The notes: generated by a model not told the origin, from the sequence alone. Shown: positions 17,200 to 26,246, numbered from the stretch's first letter. The stretch is 64,000 bases of DNA from Mycobacterium sp. SMC-8 (GCF_025263565.1 NZ_CP079865.1:5518001-5582000), one strand, 5' to 3'. A program made the numbers and translations.

Positions 17200-18224
17200 T
17201 TTGGTGTGCACCGTCCTGTGTCCTGGCCGGCCACCTTGATATAGACCGGCTGGCCACCCTTGCCGTTGACCTTGACGAGCAGATCGCACAGATAGAAGGC
17301 CCAGTAGGCACCGTTCAAGCCCATGCGGTTCATCTGCCTGTAGGCGTCCGGCAAAGTTGCCAGGAGATTGTCGACATATTCGTGATCGGCGAGGACGATC
17401 CCCGCGGTGCGGTCCGCTTGCACCATCGTGTTGTGGAAGGGCGCCCTGGCCTGAGACAGCATGTCGGCGATCGTCCCCGTCGCCGCGTTCGTGTAGGCGA
17501 CGGCGTTGCTGATGTCGGTTTTCTGCGCTGCAAGTCCGGAGACGAGCTTGGAGAGCGAGTCCACCGCTTTGTCGAACTTCTCGGTTTCGTCTCCGAACGA
17601 TGCCAGCACCGCGTCGAGGTTGATGATCACCTGTCCGATTAGCTCATCGCGGTCGGCCAGGGTGTTGGTCACTGCCGCCGCTTGATTCAAAAACGAACCG
17701 ATGGTGGCTCCTTCGCCCTGGAAGGCCGAGATCAGCTGGCCGCTTAGAGCATTGACCTGCTCGGGATCCATCGCTCGAAACAGCGGCCGGAACCCGCCCA
17801 GGAGGGTGTCGAGATCCAGTGCCGGCTCGGTGTTCGTCACCGCGATCGTCCCACCGGGATTGAGGCGACTGCTGCCGTCCTCCCCCTCCAGCAGTGCCAG
17901 ATACCGGTCGCCGATCGGGTTCGCCCACCGGACTGCGGCTTTGGTGGTCTCGGTGAGGGTCACCGCAGGACCGGCGGTGAACTCGACGATGGCCTGGGAC
18001 TCCGCGTTGATCGAAATGGCGGAGACCTTGCCCACCTCGACTCCGGCGACCCGGACGAAGTTGCCGGTCTCCAGCCCACTCACGTCGGTGAACTGGGCGG
18101 TGTAGACGTTCTCGTCCTGGAATCGCAGTTGCGCAAATATCGCCAGCAGTCCGAATGTGCCCAGAAGACACACCGCGGCGAAGACCGCGAACAACACGGT
18201 CGCACGTCTGAAGTTCTCATTCAC
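17196..18224 (-). CDS. mceB: MceB, Mce transporter subunit
   Basis: A 342-residue MCE-family protein: a transmembrane anchor at about 8-28 (VLFAVFAAVCLLGTFGLLA), an MCE domain (YTAQFTDVSGLETGNFVRVAG, split here as YTAQFTDVSG and LETGNFVRVAG), and the helical domain. It ends GQDTGRCTPK without the long Pro-rich tail of its neighbours, which is normal for MceB. It starts 28 bp after the mceA stop and overlaps mceC by 4 bp. Confidence 0.92.
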   Translation of the reverse strand: MNENFRRATVLFAVFAAVCLLGTFGLLAIFAQLRFQDENVYTAQFTDVSGLETGNFVRVAGVEVGKVSAISINAESQAIVEFTAGPAVTLTETTKAAVRWANPIGDRYLALLEGEDGSSRLNPGGTIAVTNTEPALDLDTLLGGFRPLFRAMDPEQVNALSGQLISAFQGEGATIGSFLNQAAAVTNTLADRDELIGQVIINLDAVLASFGDETEKFDKAVDSLSKLVSGLAAQKTDISNAVAYTNAATGTIADMLSQARAPFHNTMVQADRTAGIVLADHEYVDNLLATLPDAYRQMNRMGLNGAYWAFYLCDLLVKVNGKGGQPVYIKVAGQDTGRCTPK

Positions 18225-18252
18225 GGGTGGAAACCCCTCAGTCCCTCATTGC

Positions 18253-19770
18253 TCACTGTGGTTGCGGTACGGATGTCAGCGGCGGCATGCCCCCCGGGTA
18301 CTCCGGTAGCGGTATGGGCGGTCCGGGCGGAATGGGCATCGGTGCAGGCACCCCGGCACCGAATGCGGGCGGTTGCACCCCTGGGACCGGAATCGGGGGC
18401 GGTACACCAGGTCCGATCGCGGGCGGTGGCACTCCTGGACCCGGGGCCGGCGGCACCGGTGGCACACCTGGGAAGAGCGGAGTTCCGTCCGGGCCGTACC
18501 ACGGGGCCCCGAACGGCGGCATACCCGCGGGAACCACCGGGCCCGGCGCCGGACCGTTGACGCAATGCCGACGGCTGGGCTGCTCCGGCACCGCTCGGGT
18601 GACCGGGAAGTAGTTGACCCAGCACGGATCCCCGACACCGGGGTTGGGTCGCCAGTCCAGTCCTGTGCCCCAGCCTGTATTGGTGATCACCTGACGAATC
18701 GGGAAGTTCTTGGCAACATCGGGCAGCGAACCGCAACCCGGCTTGCCATCAGGGCCGCCCTTCGCGGCGACGATCGGCAGGTTCTCCGGATACTTGTACT
18801 GGTCATCTCCGAACAGCAGTCCGGCATCCGCCAGCAGCGATTTGCCGTTACCGCCGACGATGGCGAGGCCGTCCCGGTCCAGATACAACATCGCGCCCAG
18901 GATCATGCAGGTGTACTGGGGGTTGTACTTGAGCAGGAGGCTTGTCGTCGGCTCGAACCCGTTGATCGCGTTCACCAGGTTGTCCTTGTTGGGCGCGAGC
19001 AGGTCGACGCCGGTATTGGAGAACCCGATCGTGTTGAGCAGCAAGGCATTCAGGTCGCCGGAACGGTCGGTGATCGTTTTGCTGGTGGTGGTCGCTGCAT
19101 CCAGCGTGCTGAGGATGTCACCGGCGGCAGCGCTGTAGGCGTCGCTGAAGCGCTGGAACGAGCGCCAATCGGCCGCGACGGTATCCATCCGCGGATTGAT
19201 CGCCCGGAGCACCTGGTTGGCGTCGGTGGTCGCTGCGCCCATCCGCTCTCCCTGGCCGCGGACTCCGTCGGCGAGCGCGGTGAGTACCGCATTCACCTTG
19301 GACACGTCGATCTGGTCCAGCAGATTCACGAGATTGTCGAACACCGTGTTCACCTCGGTGCTGACAGTGCGCGAGCGCAGCACCGCACCCGCTGTCAGCC
19401 GTTGCGGGGTGGGATCATCCGGATAACTCAGTTCGACGTATTTGGCGCCGAAAGCGGTCGTGGCCTTGATCTCGGCCTCGACGTTTAGCGGAATGAAGTC
19501 GATCTGATCGGGGTAGATCTCCAGTTGCAGGCTCACCGGCCCACTGCCGCCTTTGATCCCGCCGACGCGACCGACCTCGACGTCTCGCATCTTGATCTTC
19601 GCGCCCGGTTCCATGACCAGACCGGAACGGTCCGAGACCAAGGTGACCGCCACGAAGGACCTGAACGTTCCGGCGAACAAGGCCGAACACGTGAGAACGA
19701 GCGCGATGATCGTCCCGAACAAGGCGGCTGTCCACCACAGCGGGTGAACTCGGGGCTTACTGTCGTCCAT
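18253..19770 (-). CDS. mceA: MceA, Mce transporter subunit
   Basis: A 505-residue MCE-family protein, first of the six. The transmembrane anchor is at about 11-33 (LWWTAALFGTIIALVLTCSAL). The MCE domain is at about 40-120 (VSDRSGLVMEPGAKIKMRDV, then TTAFGAKYVELSYPDDPTP). The helical region includes AINPRMDTVAADWRSFQRFS and the conserved KYNPQYTCM. The last 110 or so residues are a Pro/Gly-rich tail. The gene starts 6 bp after yrbEB. Protein features alone do not tell which numbered mce locus this is. Confidence 0.93.
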   Translation of the reverse strand: MDDSKPRVHPLWWTAALFGTIIALVLTCSALFAGTFRSFVAVTLVSDRSGLVMEPGAKIKMRDVEVGRVGGIKGGSGPVSLQLEIYPDQIDFIPLNVEAEIKATTAFGAKYVELSYPDDPTPQRLTAGAVLRSRTVSTEVNTVFDNLVNLLDQIDVSKVNAVLTALADGVRGQGERMGAATTDANQVLRAINPRMDTVAADWRSFQRFSDAYSAAAGDILSTLDAATTTSKTITDRSGDLNALLLNTIGFSNTGVDLLAPNKDNLVNAINGFEPTTSLLLKYNPQYTCMILGAMLYLDRDGLAIVGGNGKSLLADAGLLFGDDQYKYPENLPIVAAKGGPDGKPGCGSLPDVAKNFPIRQVITNTGWGTGLDWRPNPGVGDPCWVNYFPVTRAVPEQPSRRHCVNGPAPGPVVPAGMPPFGAPWYGPDGTPLFPGVPPVPPAPGPGVPPPAIGPGVPPPIPVPGVQPPAFGAGVPAPMPIPPGPPIPLPEYPGGMPPLTSVPQPQ

Positions 19771-19776
19771 TTCCTT

Positions 19777-20628
19777 CTATCCCGCGAGGTGGAAGTTGCC
19801 GGACTGGCCATAGATCGCCAGTGAGAGGAACAGCACGACAACGACGGCTGAGATGAGCGAGGTACGTACTGCGCGTCCCACGGCCTCTCCGACGCCGGCG
19901 GGCCCCCCCGAAGCGGTGAAGCCGTAATAGGTGTGCACCAGCATGATCACGACAGCCATGATGACCACCTGGACAAACGACCAGATGATGTCCGTCGGGT
20001 TAAGAAACGTATTGAAGTAATGGTCGTAGACACCGCTCGACTGGCCGTAGATCGCCGTGGTGCCGACCCGCGCGGCAAGGAACGCCGTGAGCATCGCAAC
20101 GCAGTACAGCGGTATCACCACCACCACGCCGGCGACCACCTTGTTGGATGCCAGGTACGCGATCGAGCGGATGCCCATCACCTCAAGCGCATCGATCTCT
20201 TCGTTGATCCGCATCGCGCCGAGTTGAGCGGTGGCACCCGCGCCGATCGTCGCGGCCAGACCGATCCCGGAGATGACGGGCGCGATCAACCGCACGTTGA
20301 AGTACGCCGAGGCGAATCCCGTCAGCGCCTCGACACCCACATCGGAGAACTGGTTGTAACCCTGGACCGCGACCAGTGCGCCGGTGGCCAGAGTCAGGAA
20401 TCCGACGATCACGACGGTTCCGCCGACGATGGCCAAGGCTCCGGTGCCCAGGCTCATATGCGCGATCTGTCGCAGCATCTCAAGCTTGTACCGCAGGAAG
20501 GACACCCGGATGGAACTCAGCGTCTCGAAGTAGAAACGCGCCTGGGTGCCGATTCGGGTCAAGCCACGCAGCCACGACTGGGTCTTGCGCTGAAGAAAGA
20601 GCTGTTTGCTCGGAATGGATGCGCTCAT
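19777..20628 (-). CDS. yrbEB: YrbEB, Mce permease subunit (MlaE-like)
   Basis: A 283-residue MlaE-family permease with five or six membrane segments. Family motifs are GATATIGAGATAQLGAMR-like (seen as TIGAGATAQLGAMRINEE), IDALEVMGI and ASGGPAGVGEAVG near the C-terminus. ATG 20628 overlaps the yrbEA stop; in-frame codons further upstream lie within yrbEA. With YrbEA it forms the inner-membrane channel that uses an MceG ATPase, which is not encoded in this window. Confidence 0.92.
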   Translation of the reverse strand: MSASIPSKQLFLQRKTQSWLRGLTRIGTQARFYFETLSSIRVSFLRYKLEMLRQIAHMSLGTGALAIVGGTVVIVGFLTLATGALVAVQGYNQFSDVGVEALTGFASAYFNVRLIAPVISGIGLAATIGAGATAQLGAMRINEEIDALEVMGIRSIAYLASNKVVAGVVVVIPLYCVAMLTAFLAARVGTTAIYGQSSGVYDHYFNTFLNPTDIIWSFVQVVIMAVVIMLVHTYYGFTASGGPAGVGEAVGRAVRTSLISAVVVVLFLSLAIYGQSGNFHLAG

Positions 20629-21536
20629 AGCGTCGCCTGCACGCCCACCGCGGTGGCGATGATGTTGATGGCGAACAGCGCCATGAAGGTATAGACGACC
20701 GTCTCGTTGACGGCGTTGCCCACACCGGCAGGACCGCCGCCGACCGAAATGCCTTTGTAGCAAGCGATCAAACCCGCTGCCAATCCGAAGAGCGCCGATT
20801 TGACCAGCGAAATTATGACGTCGGCGGGGCCGGTGATGACCGTCAGACCCCACACGAATGAGCCCGGCGTCACGTCCTGGATGAACACCGCGAAGATGAA
20901 GCTGCCGATAAGGCCGACGAGAATCACCACCGACGACAACAGCGTCGCGACCAACGTGGCTGCCAACACACGAGGCACCACCAGCGACTGGATTGGGTTG
21001 ATGCCCATGACCCGGAGTGCGTCCAGTTCTTCACGGATGGTTCGGGCCCCCAAGTCGGCACACATGGCGGTGGCGCCTGCGCCAGCGACCACCAGCACCG
21101 TCACCACCGGGCCGATCTGCGTGACCGTTCCGTACGCGGCGCCGGTGCCGGAGTAATCGGCGGCACCGAACTCCACCAACAGGATGTTGAAAGTGAAGAT
21201 CATCAAAACGGTGAAAGGAATCGCCAACATCAGAGTCGGCATCAGGGACACCCGCGCCACAAACCAGGACTGCAGCATGAACTCCCGCAACGCAAACGGT
21301 CTGCGCGGCACGGCCATGAATGTGTCCAGTGCCATCGCGAACAACCCGCCGAGTTCGCGGACCGGCTTGGAAAACGGGGACGACTCGACCCTCGTCGGCC
21401 AGCCCCCGGCACGACCGGTAGGAGAGCCGGAAGCAGGCGAGTCGTCGGCGGCCAACGCTACGGCGTCCGACCCACCATCGTCGCCGTGCTGGGCCGGCTC
21501 ACGCTCGAAGCCAGTAGCCAAGATGTTCCCTTCCAA
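20625..21536 (-). CDS. yrbEA: YrbEA, Mce permease subunit (MlaE-like)
   Basis: A 303-residue MlaE-family permease. Motifs are AGAGATAMCADLGARTIREE, LDALRVMGINPIQ and VGGGPAGVGNAVNE. The first 50 or so residues form a hydrophilic Asp/Gly/Ser/Pro-rich extension before the usual YrbE start region, so an internal start is possible. It is the first gene of the mce operon, transcribed from the promoter at 21660-21688. Confidence 0.9.
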   Translation of the reverse strand: MEGNILATGFEREPAQHGDDGGSDAVALAADDSPASGSPTGRAGGWPTRVESSPFSKPVRELGGLFAMALDTFMAVPRRPFALREFMLQSWFVARVSLMPTLMLAIPFTVLMIFTFNILLVEFGAADYSGTGAAYGTVTQIGPVVTVLVVAGAGATAMCADLGARTIREELDALRVMGINPIQSLVVPRVLAATLVATLLSSVVILVGLIGSFIFAVFIQDVTPGSFVWGLTVITGPADVIISLVKSALFGLAAGLIACYKGISVGGGPAGVGNAVNETVVYTFMALFAINIIATAVGVQATL

Positions 21537-21659
21537 GGTTCGTCACCGGCAGACGATGACGAAGTATTCTGAACGCCAGGCCTACCGCCTGACCGAACAT
21601 TTCCCGTCAGAGCCCGAAATCCGGCCGGCGGTCCTTCGATCTCTTTTCAAACTTAAGTT

Positions 21660-21688
21660 AGATTAGAGGCGCGGATCACAGTTGTCAA
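21660..21688 (-). promoter_or_regulatory. SigA-type promoter of the mce operon
   Basis: Read on the minus strand: TTGACA (21688-21683), a 17-bp spacer, then TAATCT (21665-21660). Transcription should start near 21653, giving a leader of about 115 nt before yrbEA. This is a near-consensus vegetative promoter. I see no obvious KstR-type operator next to it. Confidence 0.65.
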
Positions 21689-22384
21689 CAGACCTCGAAG
21701 CAGCTCACATCGGGGCGCTCGTTACTTTGCCATAGACATCGAACCACGGGGCGCGACTTCCTGATATGTCGCGAACCACACTGCATATAAGCATCTTTCA
21801 TGCCGCCATCGCATCGGCTTCCCGCTTACGTCCGCTCGGATACATTTGCCAAAAACTCGCTGCGGGGCGTGAAAACCCATGACTCAGCCGCTGAGATTTG
21901 ACCGGTCGCCGTCTCATACTTAAGATTCTGCCCGGCTAGTTCTCGCTGTCGCGACTTACCCAACTCCGGCCGGGATGCAAGGGTGTGCGGCGCCTACATC
22001 CGCGAGAGAGTGCGGCCTGGATGCGAAACCGCCTGTCACGCCGGTTGTCCCGAGTGCGAGTTCGCCGAGGACGACCTCCGGCAGAGTACCGATCTGTGCC
22101 GGGTCGACGTCAAAATTGTTGTCGACCAACAAGTATCAATCGTCCCGCGCCGGCGATCGCCGAAGTTCGGGAGCGTCCCGGACCGTGACTGCGTTGTCGG
22201 CCGTTGCGAGAACTGCACCGGGGCTTCGATATTGACTACGAGGTAAGTCGTCCGTTTGACGCGCCCAGCTTGAGTTGGCGCGCCGCGCACTCAGCCTTGG
22301 CGCATCGCGGGAGTTGCGATCGTCAAATCGATTCGCGGACAGGTGCTGGCGACTACGGTGCGAAAGGTCGAGAGCAGGTCCTTA
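21689..22384. other. Intergenic region upstream of the mce operon, no gene seen
   Basis: Roughly 700 bp between the mce promoter and the COX4-like gene. Short frames at 21975-22250 overlap in all three frames and look non-coding. Parts are relatively AT-rich. Regulatory sites for the mce operon could lie here, but no clear palindrome was found. Confidence 0.45.
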
Positions 22385-22651
22385 CTAGTGCACGAAAAGG
22401 TCGATGGCCGTCAACGCGACGAAGACGACGAGAACATAACCCTCGAATATCAGCCGGAGCGGCATCGGCGCGACGCGCAGGTCCATGAAGTGGATGCCGA
22501 TGAGGCGGACCTTGAACAGCGCAATTCCGACGATGATGGCGGCTGCCGCGGAGGCGGCGCCGGCACTTTGTTCGATGCCGACCAAGAACGATGCAAACGT
22601 GAGCGCCATCAGGGCAGCCCACACGACTGTGATACGACGTGTCGCGGTCAA
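22385..22651 (-). CDS. Cytochrome c oxidase subunit IV-like (COX4_pro) membrane protein
   Basis: An 88-residue protein with three hydrophobic segments: about 7-25 (VVWAALMALTFASFLVGI), 34-52 and 66-86. The Leu-Ile-Gly-Ile-His-Phe-Met-Asp-Leu-Arg segment between the second and third is typical of the prokaryotic COX4/NorF-type family. It starts 5 bp after the COX3-like gene and is co-transcribed with it. No catalytic subunit I lies nearby, so it may assist another haem-copper or membrane oxidase. Confidence 0.82.
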   Translation of the reverse strand: MTATRRITVVWAALMALTFASFLVGIEQSAGAASAAAAIIVGIALFKVRLIGIHFMDLRVAPMPLRLIFEGYVLVVFVALTAIDLFVH

Positions 22652-22656
22652 TCAAT

Positions 22657-23259
22657 TCACCTCATCAGGTAGAACAGCGCGAACAGCACGACCCACAACA
22701 GGTCGACCATATGCCAGAAAATCCCGCCGGCCTCGCTCAGCATGATCTGTTGACCGGTCAGCATCGGCCGGCGGGCATCGACGATGAGCTTGATCAGCAC
22801 TATGCATCCGAGGACTACATGCAGTAGATGAATACCGGTGAACATGTAGTAGTACGAATAGTATTCACCTCCGCCGACAGACTTGCCCGCCCCGAAGAGG
22901 TGGGACCATTCCGCGGCCTTGACGCAGATGAAGGCGAGCCCGCACAGTAGCGCCCCACCGAAGAGGCGCGGCGCGGAGGCATGGTCCCGCGACATCACCT
23001 TCCGAACGCCCAGGACGACCAGAAGCGAGCTCGTCAGCAACAGGACGGTGTTGATCGTCCCCAACGCGGTACTGAGGCTTGCATGGTCCTGGGCGAAAAC
23101 CTCGGGGTTCTTTGCACGGGAGTACATGAACGTTCCGAAGAACAACGCGAAGATCACCATGTCACCCAGCACGAAGACCCAGATGCCCTCTTCACCCGGG
23201 ATCCTGCGGCGCGGCTCAGCGACCACTTCGACCGTCTCCGAGCTCTGATACGCCGTCAT
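22657..23259 (-). CDS. Cytochrome c oxidase subunit III-like (COX3/NorE) membrane protein
   Basis: A 200-residue haem-copper oxidase subunit III homologue with about five transmembrane helices. Motifs are PGEEGIWVFVLGDMVIF near the start, FTGIHLLHVVLG (the family's G-x-H-x-x-H block), and a final FWHMVDLLWVVLFALFYLMR. ATG 23259 gives the usual family start but lacks a good ribosome site; GTG 23400 would add 47 residues. The short length and the COX4-like partner fit the NorE/F-like accessory type rather than a full aa3 oxidase subunit. Confidence 0.85.
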   Translation of the reverse strand: MTAYQSSETVEVVAEPRRRIPGEEGIWVFVLGDMVIFALFFGTFMYSRAKNPEVFAQDHASLSTALGTINTVLLLTSSLLVVLGVRKVMSRDHASAPRLFGGALLCGLAFICVKAAEWSHLFGAGKSVGGGEYYSYYYMFTGIHLLHVVLGCIVLIKLIVDARRPMLTGQQIMLSEAGGIFWHMVDLLWVVLFALFYLMR

Positions 23260-23444
23260 GAATCGACCCGGCGGAGTCGGAATACCGATACCACTTTCGA
23301 TGAGTATCGCGGGCGAGGTCGCGGCGGCGTCGGCGCGTAGAACATTTGCTGAGTCTCCTCGGGTATCGATCGGAGGGGTACCGCTCTTTGCGGAAACCAC
23401 CTCACTGAAAGCGGAGCAGGAACATCGACCCGGTCATGGTAGCG

Positions 23445-23464
23445 TATTCTTTGAACAAAGAATA
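23445..23464. promoter_or_regulatory. 20-bp palindrome between divergent COX3-like and FprB-like genes
   Basis: TATTCTTTGAACAAAGAATA has perfect 9-bp arms around AA. It sits in the AT-rich patch of the divergent intergenic region, 150 bp before the FprB start and about 185 bp before the COX3-like start. It probably binds a dimeric repressor or activator. No known consensus was recognised. Confidence 0.55.
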
Positions 23465-23613
23465 AAAATTTCAGATGTCGATCGGGTGGGCTGTGATCGC
23501 GGACCATGCCAGGCCCCGACACGATCGAGATCGACAGCGCATCTCGCCTCGAATCTCCGATGGCCATCCCGCATTCGCAACGATCTGCGCCTGTAACCCG
23601 AGGGAGGACCGCG

Positions 23614-25212
23614 GTGGCCTACGTCATCACTCAGAACTGCTGCAAGGACGCAAGCTGCGTCCCCGTCTGCCCGGTCGACTGTATCCGCCCAGTCAGCGGT
23701 TCGGCGGCGTTCACCGGCGCCGAGATGCTCTACATCGATCCAGAGACGTGCATCGATTGCGGCGCGTGCATGGAGGAGTGCCCGGTCGATGCGATCCACT
23801 TCGATGACGATCTGCCCGCAGCGCTGGAGCGCTTCAAGCACATCAACGCCGCCTACTTCGACCGTCATCCGCTTGAGCCGAGCCCCCCACTCCCCCGGAC
23901 CAAGCGCGCGTCGGTCGAACCGGGTTCGCTGCGGGTCGCGATAGTCGGCGCCGGCCCTGCCGCGTGCTACGCGGCGACCGAACTCGTCGCCATCGACGGT
24001 GTCGAAGTGAACATGTTCGAGCGGCTTCCGACGCCGTTCGGCCTCATCCGGTCCGGCGTCGCGCCCGACCATCAGCTGACCAAGTCAGTCGTGGGCATCT
24101 TCGCGCGCGCATTCACGAACGCCCGTTTCACCTGCCATTTCAATGTCGAGATCGGAAAGCAGCTGACCCACCAGGATCTGCTGACCCATCACCACGCGGT
24201 CATCTACGCCGTCGGCGCCTCGGAAAGCCGTCGGCTGGGCATTCCCGGCGAGGATCTGCCGGGCAACCACCCCGCCGCCGACTTCGTCGGCTGGTACAAC
24301 GGCCACCCCGACCACGCCAACCACACGTTCGACCTGTCCGCGCGGCGAGCGGTGATCATCGGCAACGGAAACGTTGCGCTCGATGTCGCACGGGTGATGC
24401 TCATGGGACCCGACGAACTGGCGAGAACCGATGCCGCTCAGCACGCGCTGGATGCTCTGTCCGACAGCAGGATCGAAGAAGTCGTCATCCTCGGACGGCG
24501 CGGCCCGCGAGACGCGGCATTCTCGGTCGGAGAGTTCCTCGCGCTCGGATACCTCGACGGTGTCGACGTCGTCATCGATGGCGGTGAGTTGGAGTCCGAT
24601 CCCGACGACGATATCGAGACCGAACTCAAACTCAACCTGGCCCGCGAGTTCGCTCAACATCCCAGCACACCGGGCAACAAGAGGATCGTGTTCCGGTTCC
24701 TGGCGTCGCCGGTCGCCGTCGAAGGTTCGGACCGCGTCGAAGGGTTGCGCATATCGCGAAACGGTGTCAACGAGTTGATCGAAACGTCGCTGATCCTGCG
24801 TTCGATCGGATACCAAGGGTCGGCGCCCGCCGGCCTGCACGGTGATCCCGCAACCGGCATCGTGCCCAACGATCGCGGGCGTGTGGTCGACACCATCGGC
24901 AACCCGGTCTCGGATTCCTACGTCACCGGATGGATCAAGCGCGGCCCGCGCGGTGTGATCGGCACCAACCGTGTCTGCGCCGAGGAGACGGTCCGCACAC
25001 TGCTCGACGACTACCACGGCGGGCTGCTCTGCCGCGAGGTCACCGGCCGCGAGGCGTTCGTAAGTCTGCTCACCGAACGCGGCGCAGAACCCGTCGACTG
25101 GAAGGGCTGGCGGGCCATCGACGACGCCGAGCGCCAACGCGGTGTCGAGGCTTCCCGTCCGCGCATCAAGTTCGTCGACACCGCAGAAATGCTGGCCCTG
25201 ACGCAAAGGTAG
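23614..25212 (+). CDS. fprB: FprB-like ferredoxin / ferredoxin-NADP reductase fusion
   Basis: A 532-residue flavoprotein with an N-terminal 7Fe-type ferredoxin domain: Cys in NCCKDASCVPVCPVDC, then CIDCGACMEECPVDAIH. The FAD/NADP reductase of the adrenodoxin-reductase family follows (VAIVGAGPAACYAATEL at about 107, TPFGLIRSGVAPDH, IGNGNVALDVARVM, GWIKRGPRGVIGTN). GTG 23614 was chosen because GGGAGG lies just upstream and this gives the usual FprB start VAYVI. It reduces small ferredoxins or oxygenases with NADPH and is a candidate electron source for the P450s and Rieske enzyme in the window. No stand-alone ferredoxin gene was seen. Confidence 0.93.
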   Translation: MAYVITQNCCKDASCVPVCPVDCIRPVSGSAAFTGAEMLYIDPETCIDCGACMEECPVDAIHFDDDLPAALERFKHINAAYFDRHPLEPSPPLPRTKRASVEPGSLRVAIVGAGPAACYAATELVAIDGVEVNMFERLPTPFGLIRSGVAPDHQLTKSVVGIFARAFTNARFTCHFNVEIGKQLTHQDLLTHHHAVIYAVGASESRRLGIPGEDLPGNHPAADFVGWYNGHPDHANHTFDLSARRAVIIGNGNVALDVARVMLMGPDELARTDAAQHALDALSDSRIEEVVILGRRGPRDAAFSVGEFLALGYLDGVDVVIDGGELESDPDDDIETELKLNLAREFAQHPSTPGNKRIVFRFLASPVAVEGSDRVEGLRISRNGVNELIETSLILRSIGYQGSAPAGLHGDPATGIVPNDRGRVVDTIGNPVSDSYVTGWIKRGPRGVIGTNRVCAEETVRTLLDDYHGGLLCREVTGREAFVSLLTERGAEPVDWKGWRAIDDAERQRGVEASRPRIKFVDTAEMLALTQR

Positions 25213-25226
25213 GAAGACTCCGGCTG

Positions 25227-25241
25227 GCGGCGTTACGCCGC
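25227..25241. terminator. Small hairpin between convergent genes
   Basis: GCGGCG-TTA-CGCCGC lies about 15 bp after the FprB stop and 60 bp before the 3' end of the convergent membrane-protein gene. The stem is short and there is no T-run, so this is a weak terminator candidate. Confidence 0.35.
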
Positions 25242-25302
25242 AATCGGATGAACGGGATCGCACCGCGGCTACCCCATGCGGACCGCGGTCGGCATGGGCG
25301 GG

Positions 25303-26097
25303 TCATTCTGCGACGTCGGCCGTCGCCTCGGGGGAGATCCACTGCCGGGTCGCGTTTCGGGAGGCCATCTTGATCATCCCGACGATGCCTGCGCACAGCG
25401 CGATGGTGAGGCATGCCGCAGCCCACCGGGCCACCATCGGTACATCCGATTTCAGCAGGGTGTAGACCGGCCAGCCCACCGCGCCATATACCCCGGCGTA
25501 GGCCAACGGCGGCAACGCGACCACGACGACTCCGCGGCGCGCTCCGGCCAGAGTCGGCACCAGGCGGTACATCAGCCAGCCCGCCAGTATCGGCCCCACT
25601 GCGTTGACGGGGGCCACCCAGAACGGCCATCCGTCGCCCACGAACTGCATCGGCTGGTTTCCGTAGTAATAGAACACCCCGGCCGCCGTTGTCGGGAACT
25701 CGAAGATCAGATCCATGACGACGATCCCGGCGAAGAATCGCCACAGGTGCCTTCCGTCGGGATGTCTGACGAGGCTGCGGTAGACGACGTAGGCACCCAA
25801 TCCGACGAAGCCCGGATACACCAGGAAGACGTACAGCGGCTGAGCATGCTCCATCGCCGTGAAGACGATCAATGGGCTGTCATGGGGGTACCACAACTGG
25901 ATCATGGTGTTGATCCACGGTTCTTCCAGCGCCGCGACGAACCCGCCGATCAGCGCCAGGAGAGGTATCGACGTCGACAATCGCCGCGACTCGTTCGCCG
26001 CCCACACGGCCGAGGCGACGAAGAACGCGGCTCCGACGGCGATGAACGTCCAACTGAACTCCGGATGCGCCGTGAGATGGTTTGGCAGCTCGGTCAC
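25303..26097 (-). CDS. Multi-pass membrane protein of unknown function
   Basis: A 264-residue protein with about seven hydrophobic segments, including FIAVGAAFFVASAVWAA (about 18-34), IPLLALIGGFVAALEE, LYVFLVYPGFVGLGAYVVY and FFAGIVVMDLIFEFP. Charged or polar residues inside or next to helices (Glu-Glu-Pro-Trp, MDLIFEFP, YYYGNQP) may be functional. No family is recognised with certainty; similar proteins occur in mycobacterial catabolic islands. It is divergent from the TetR gene at 26315, which probably controls it. Confidence 0.7.
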   Translation of the reverse strand: MTELPNHLTAHPEFSWTFIAVGAAFFVASAVWAANESRRLSTSIPLLALIGGFVAALEEPWINTMIQLWYPHDSPLIVFTAMEHAQPLYVFLVYPGFVGLGAYVVYRSLVRHPDGRHLWRFFAGIVVMDLIFEFPTTAAGVFYYYGNQPMQFVGDGWPFWVAPVNAVGPILAGWLMYRLVPTLAGARRGVVVVALPPLAYAGVYGAVGWPVYTLLKSDVPMVARWAAACLTIALCAGIVGMIKMASRNATRQWISPEATADVAE

Positions 26098-26233
26098 TTC
26101 GGCTCCCGCCTGATTTGCCGCGTCGGTGGTTTCCTTCGGCGCGAGTGTCTCGACTACGGGCGAGCCATCCTGTATTGGACATGGACATTTCGTCTCCGCC
26201 CGTCGGGATGCCGCGCACCGGATTACATGCTAT

Positions 26234-26246
26234 CCGGACATAATGT
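26234..26246. promoter_or_regulatory. Degenerate copy of the cluster operator motif
   Basis: CCGGACATAATGT differs at two positions from the CCGAACATAGTGT repeat unit seen at 39058 and 40035. It lies between the divergent membrane-protein gene and the TetR gene. It could be that TetR's own operator or a weak site of the same regulon. This is speculative. Confidence 0.3.

Noticed and set aside
18227..18613. Gly-rich rightward frame resembling a PE_PGRS-type protein
   Set aside because: It is the complement of the proline-rich tail of mceA; codon use and the mce context show the leftward gene is real.
18253..18620. Proline/glycine repeats in mceA as a tandem DNA repeat
   Set aside because: The repeats are irregular at DNA level and are normal low-complexity coding sequence of Mce C-termini.
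11885..21536. Assignment of the mce operon to a numbered locus (mce1-mce8)
   Set aside because: Protein features alone do not separate the loci and no marker gene such as fadD5 or a cholesterol gene is adjacent.
21975..22290. Three overlapping small frames upstream of the COX4-like gene
   Set aside because: They occupy all frames of one stretch with no conserved features, as expected for GC-rich noncoding DNA.
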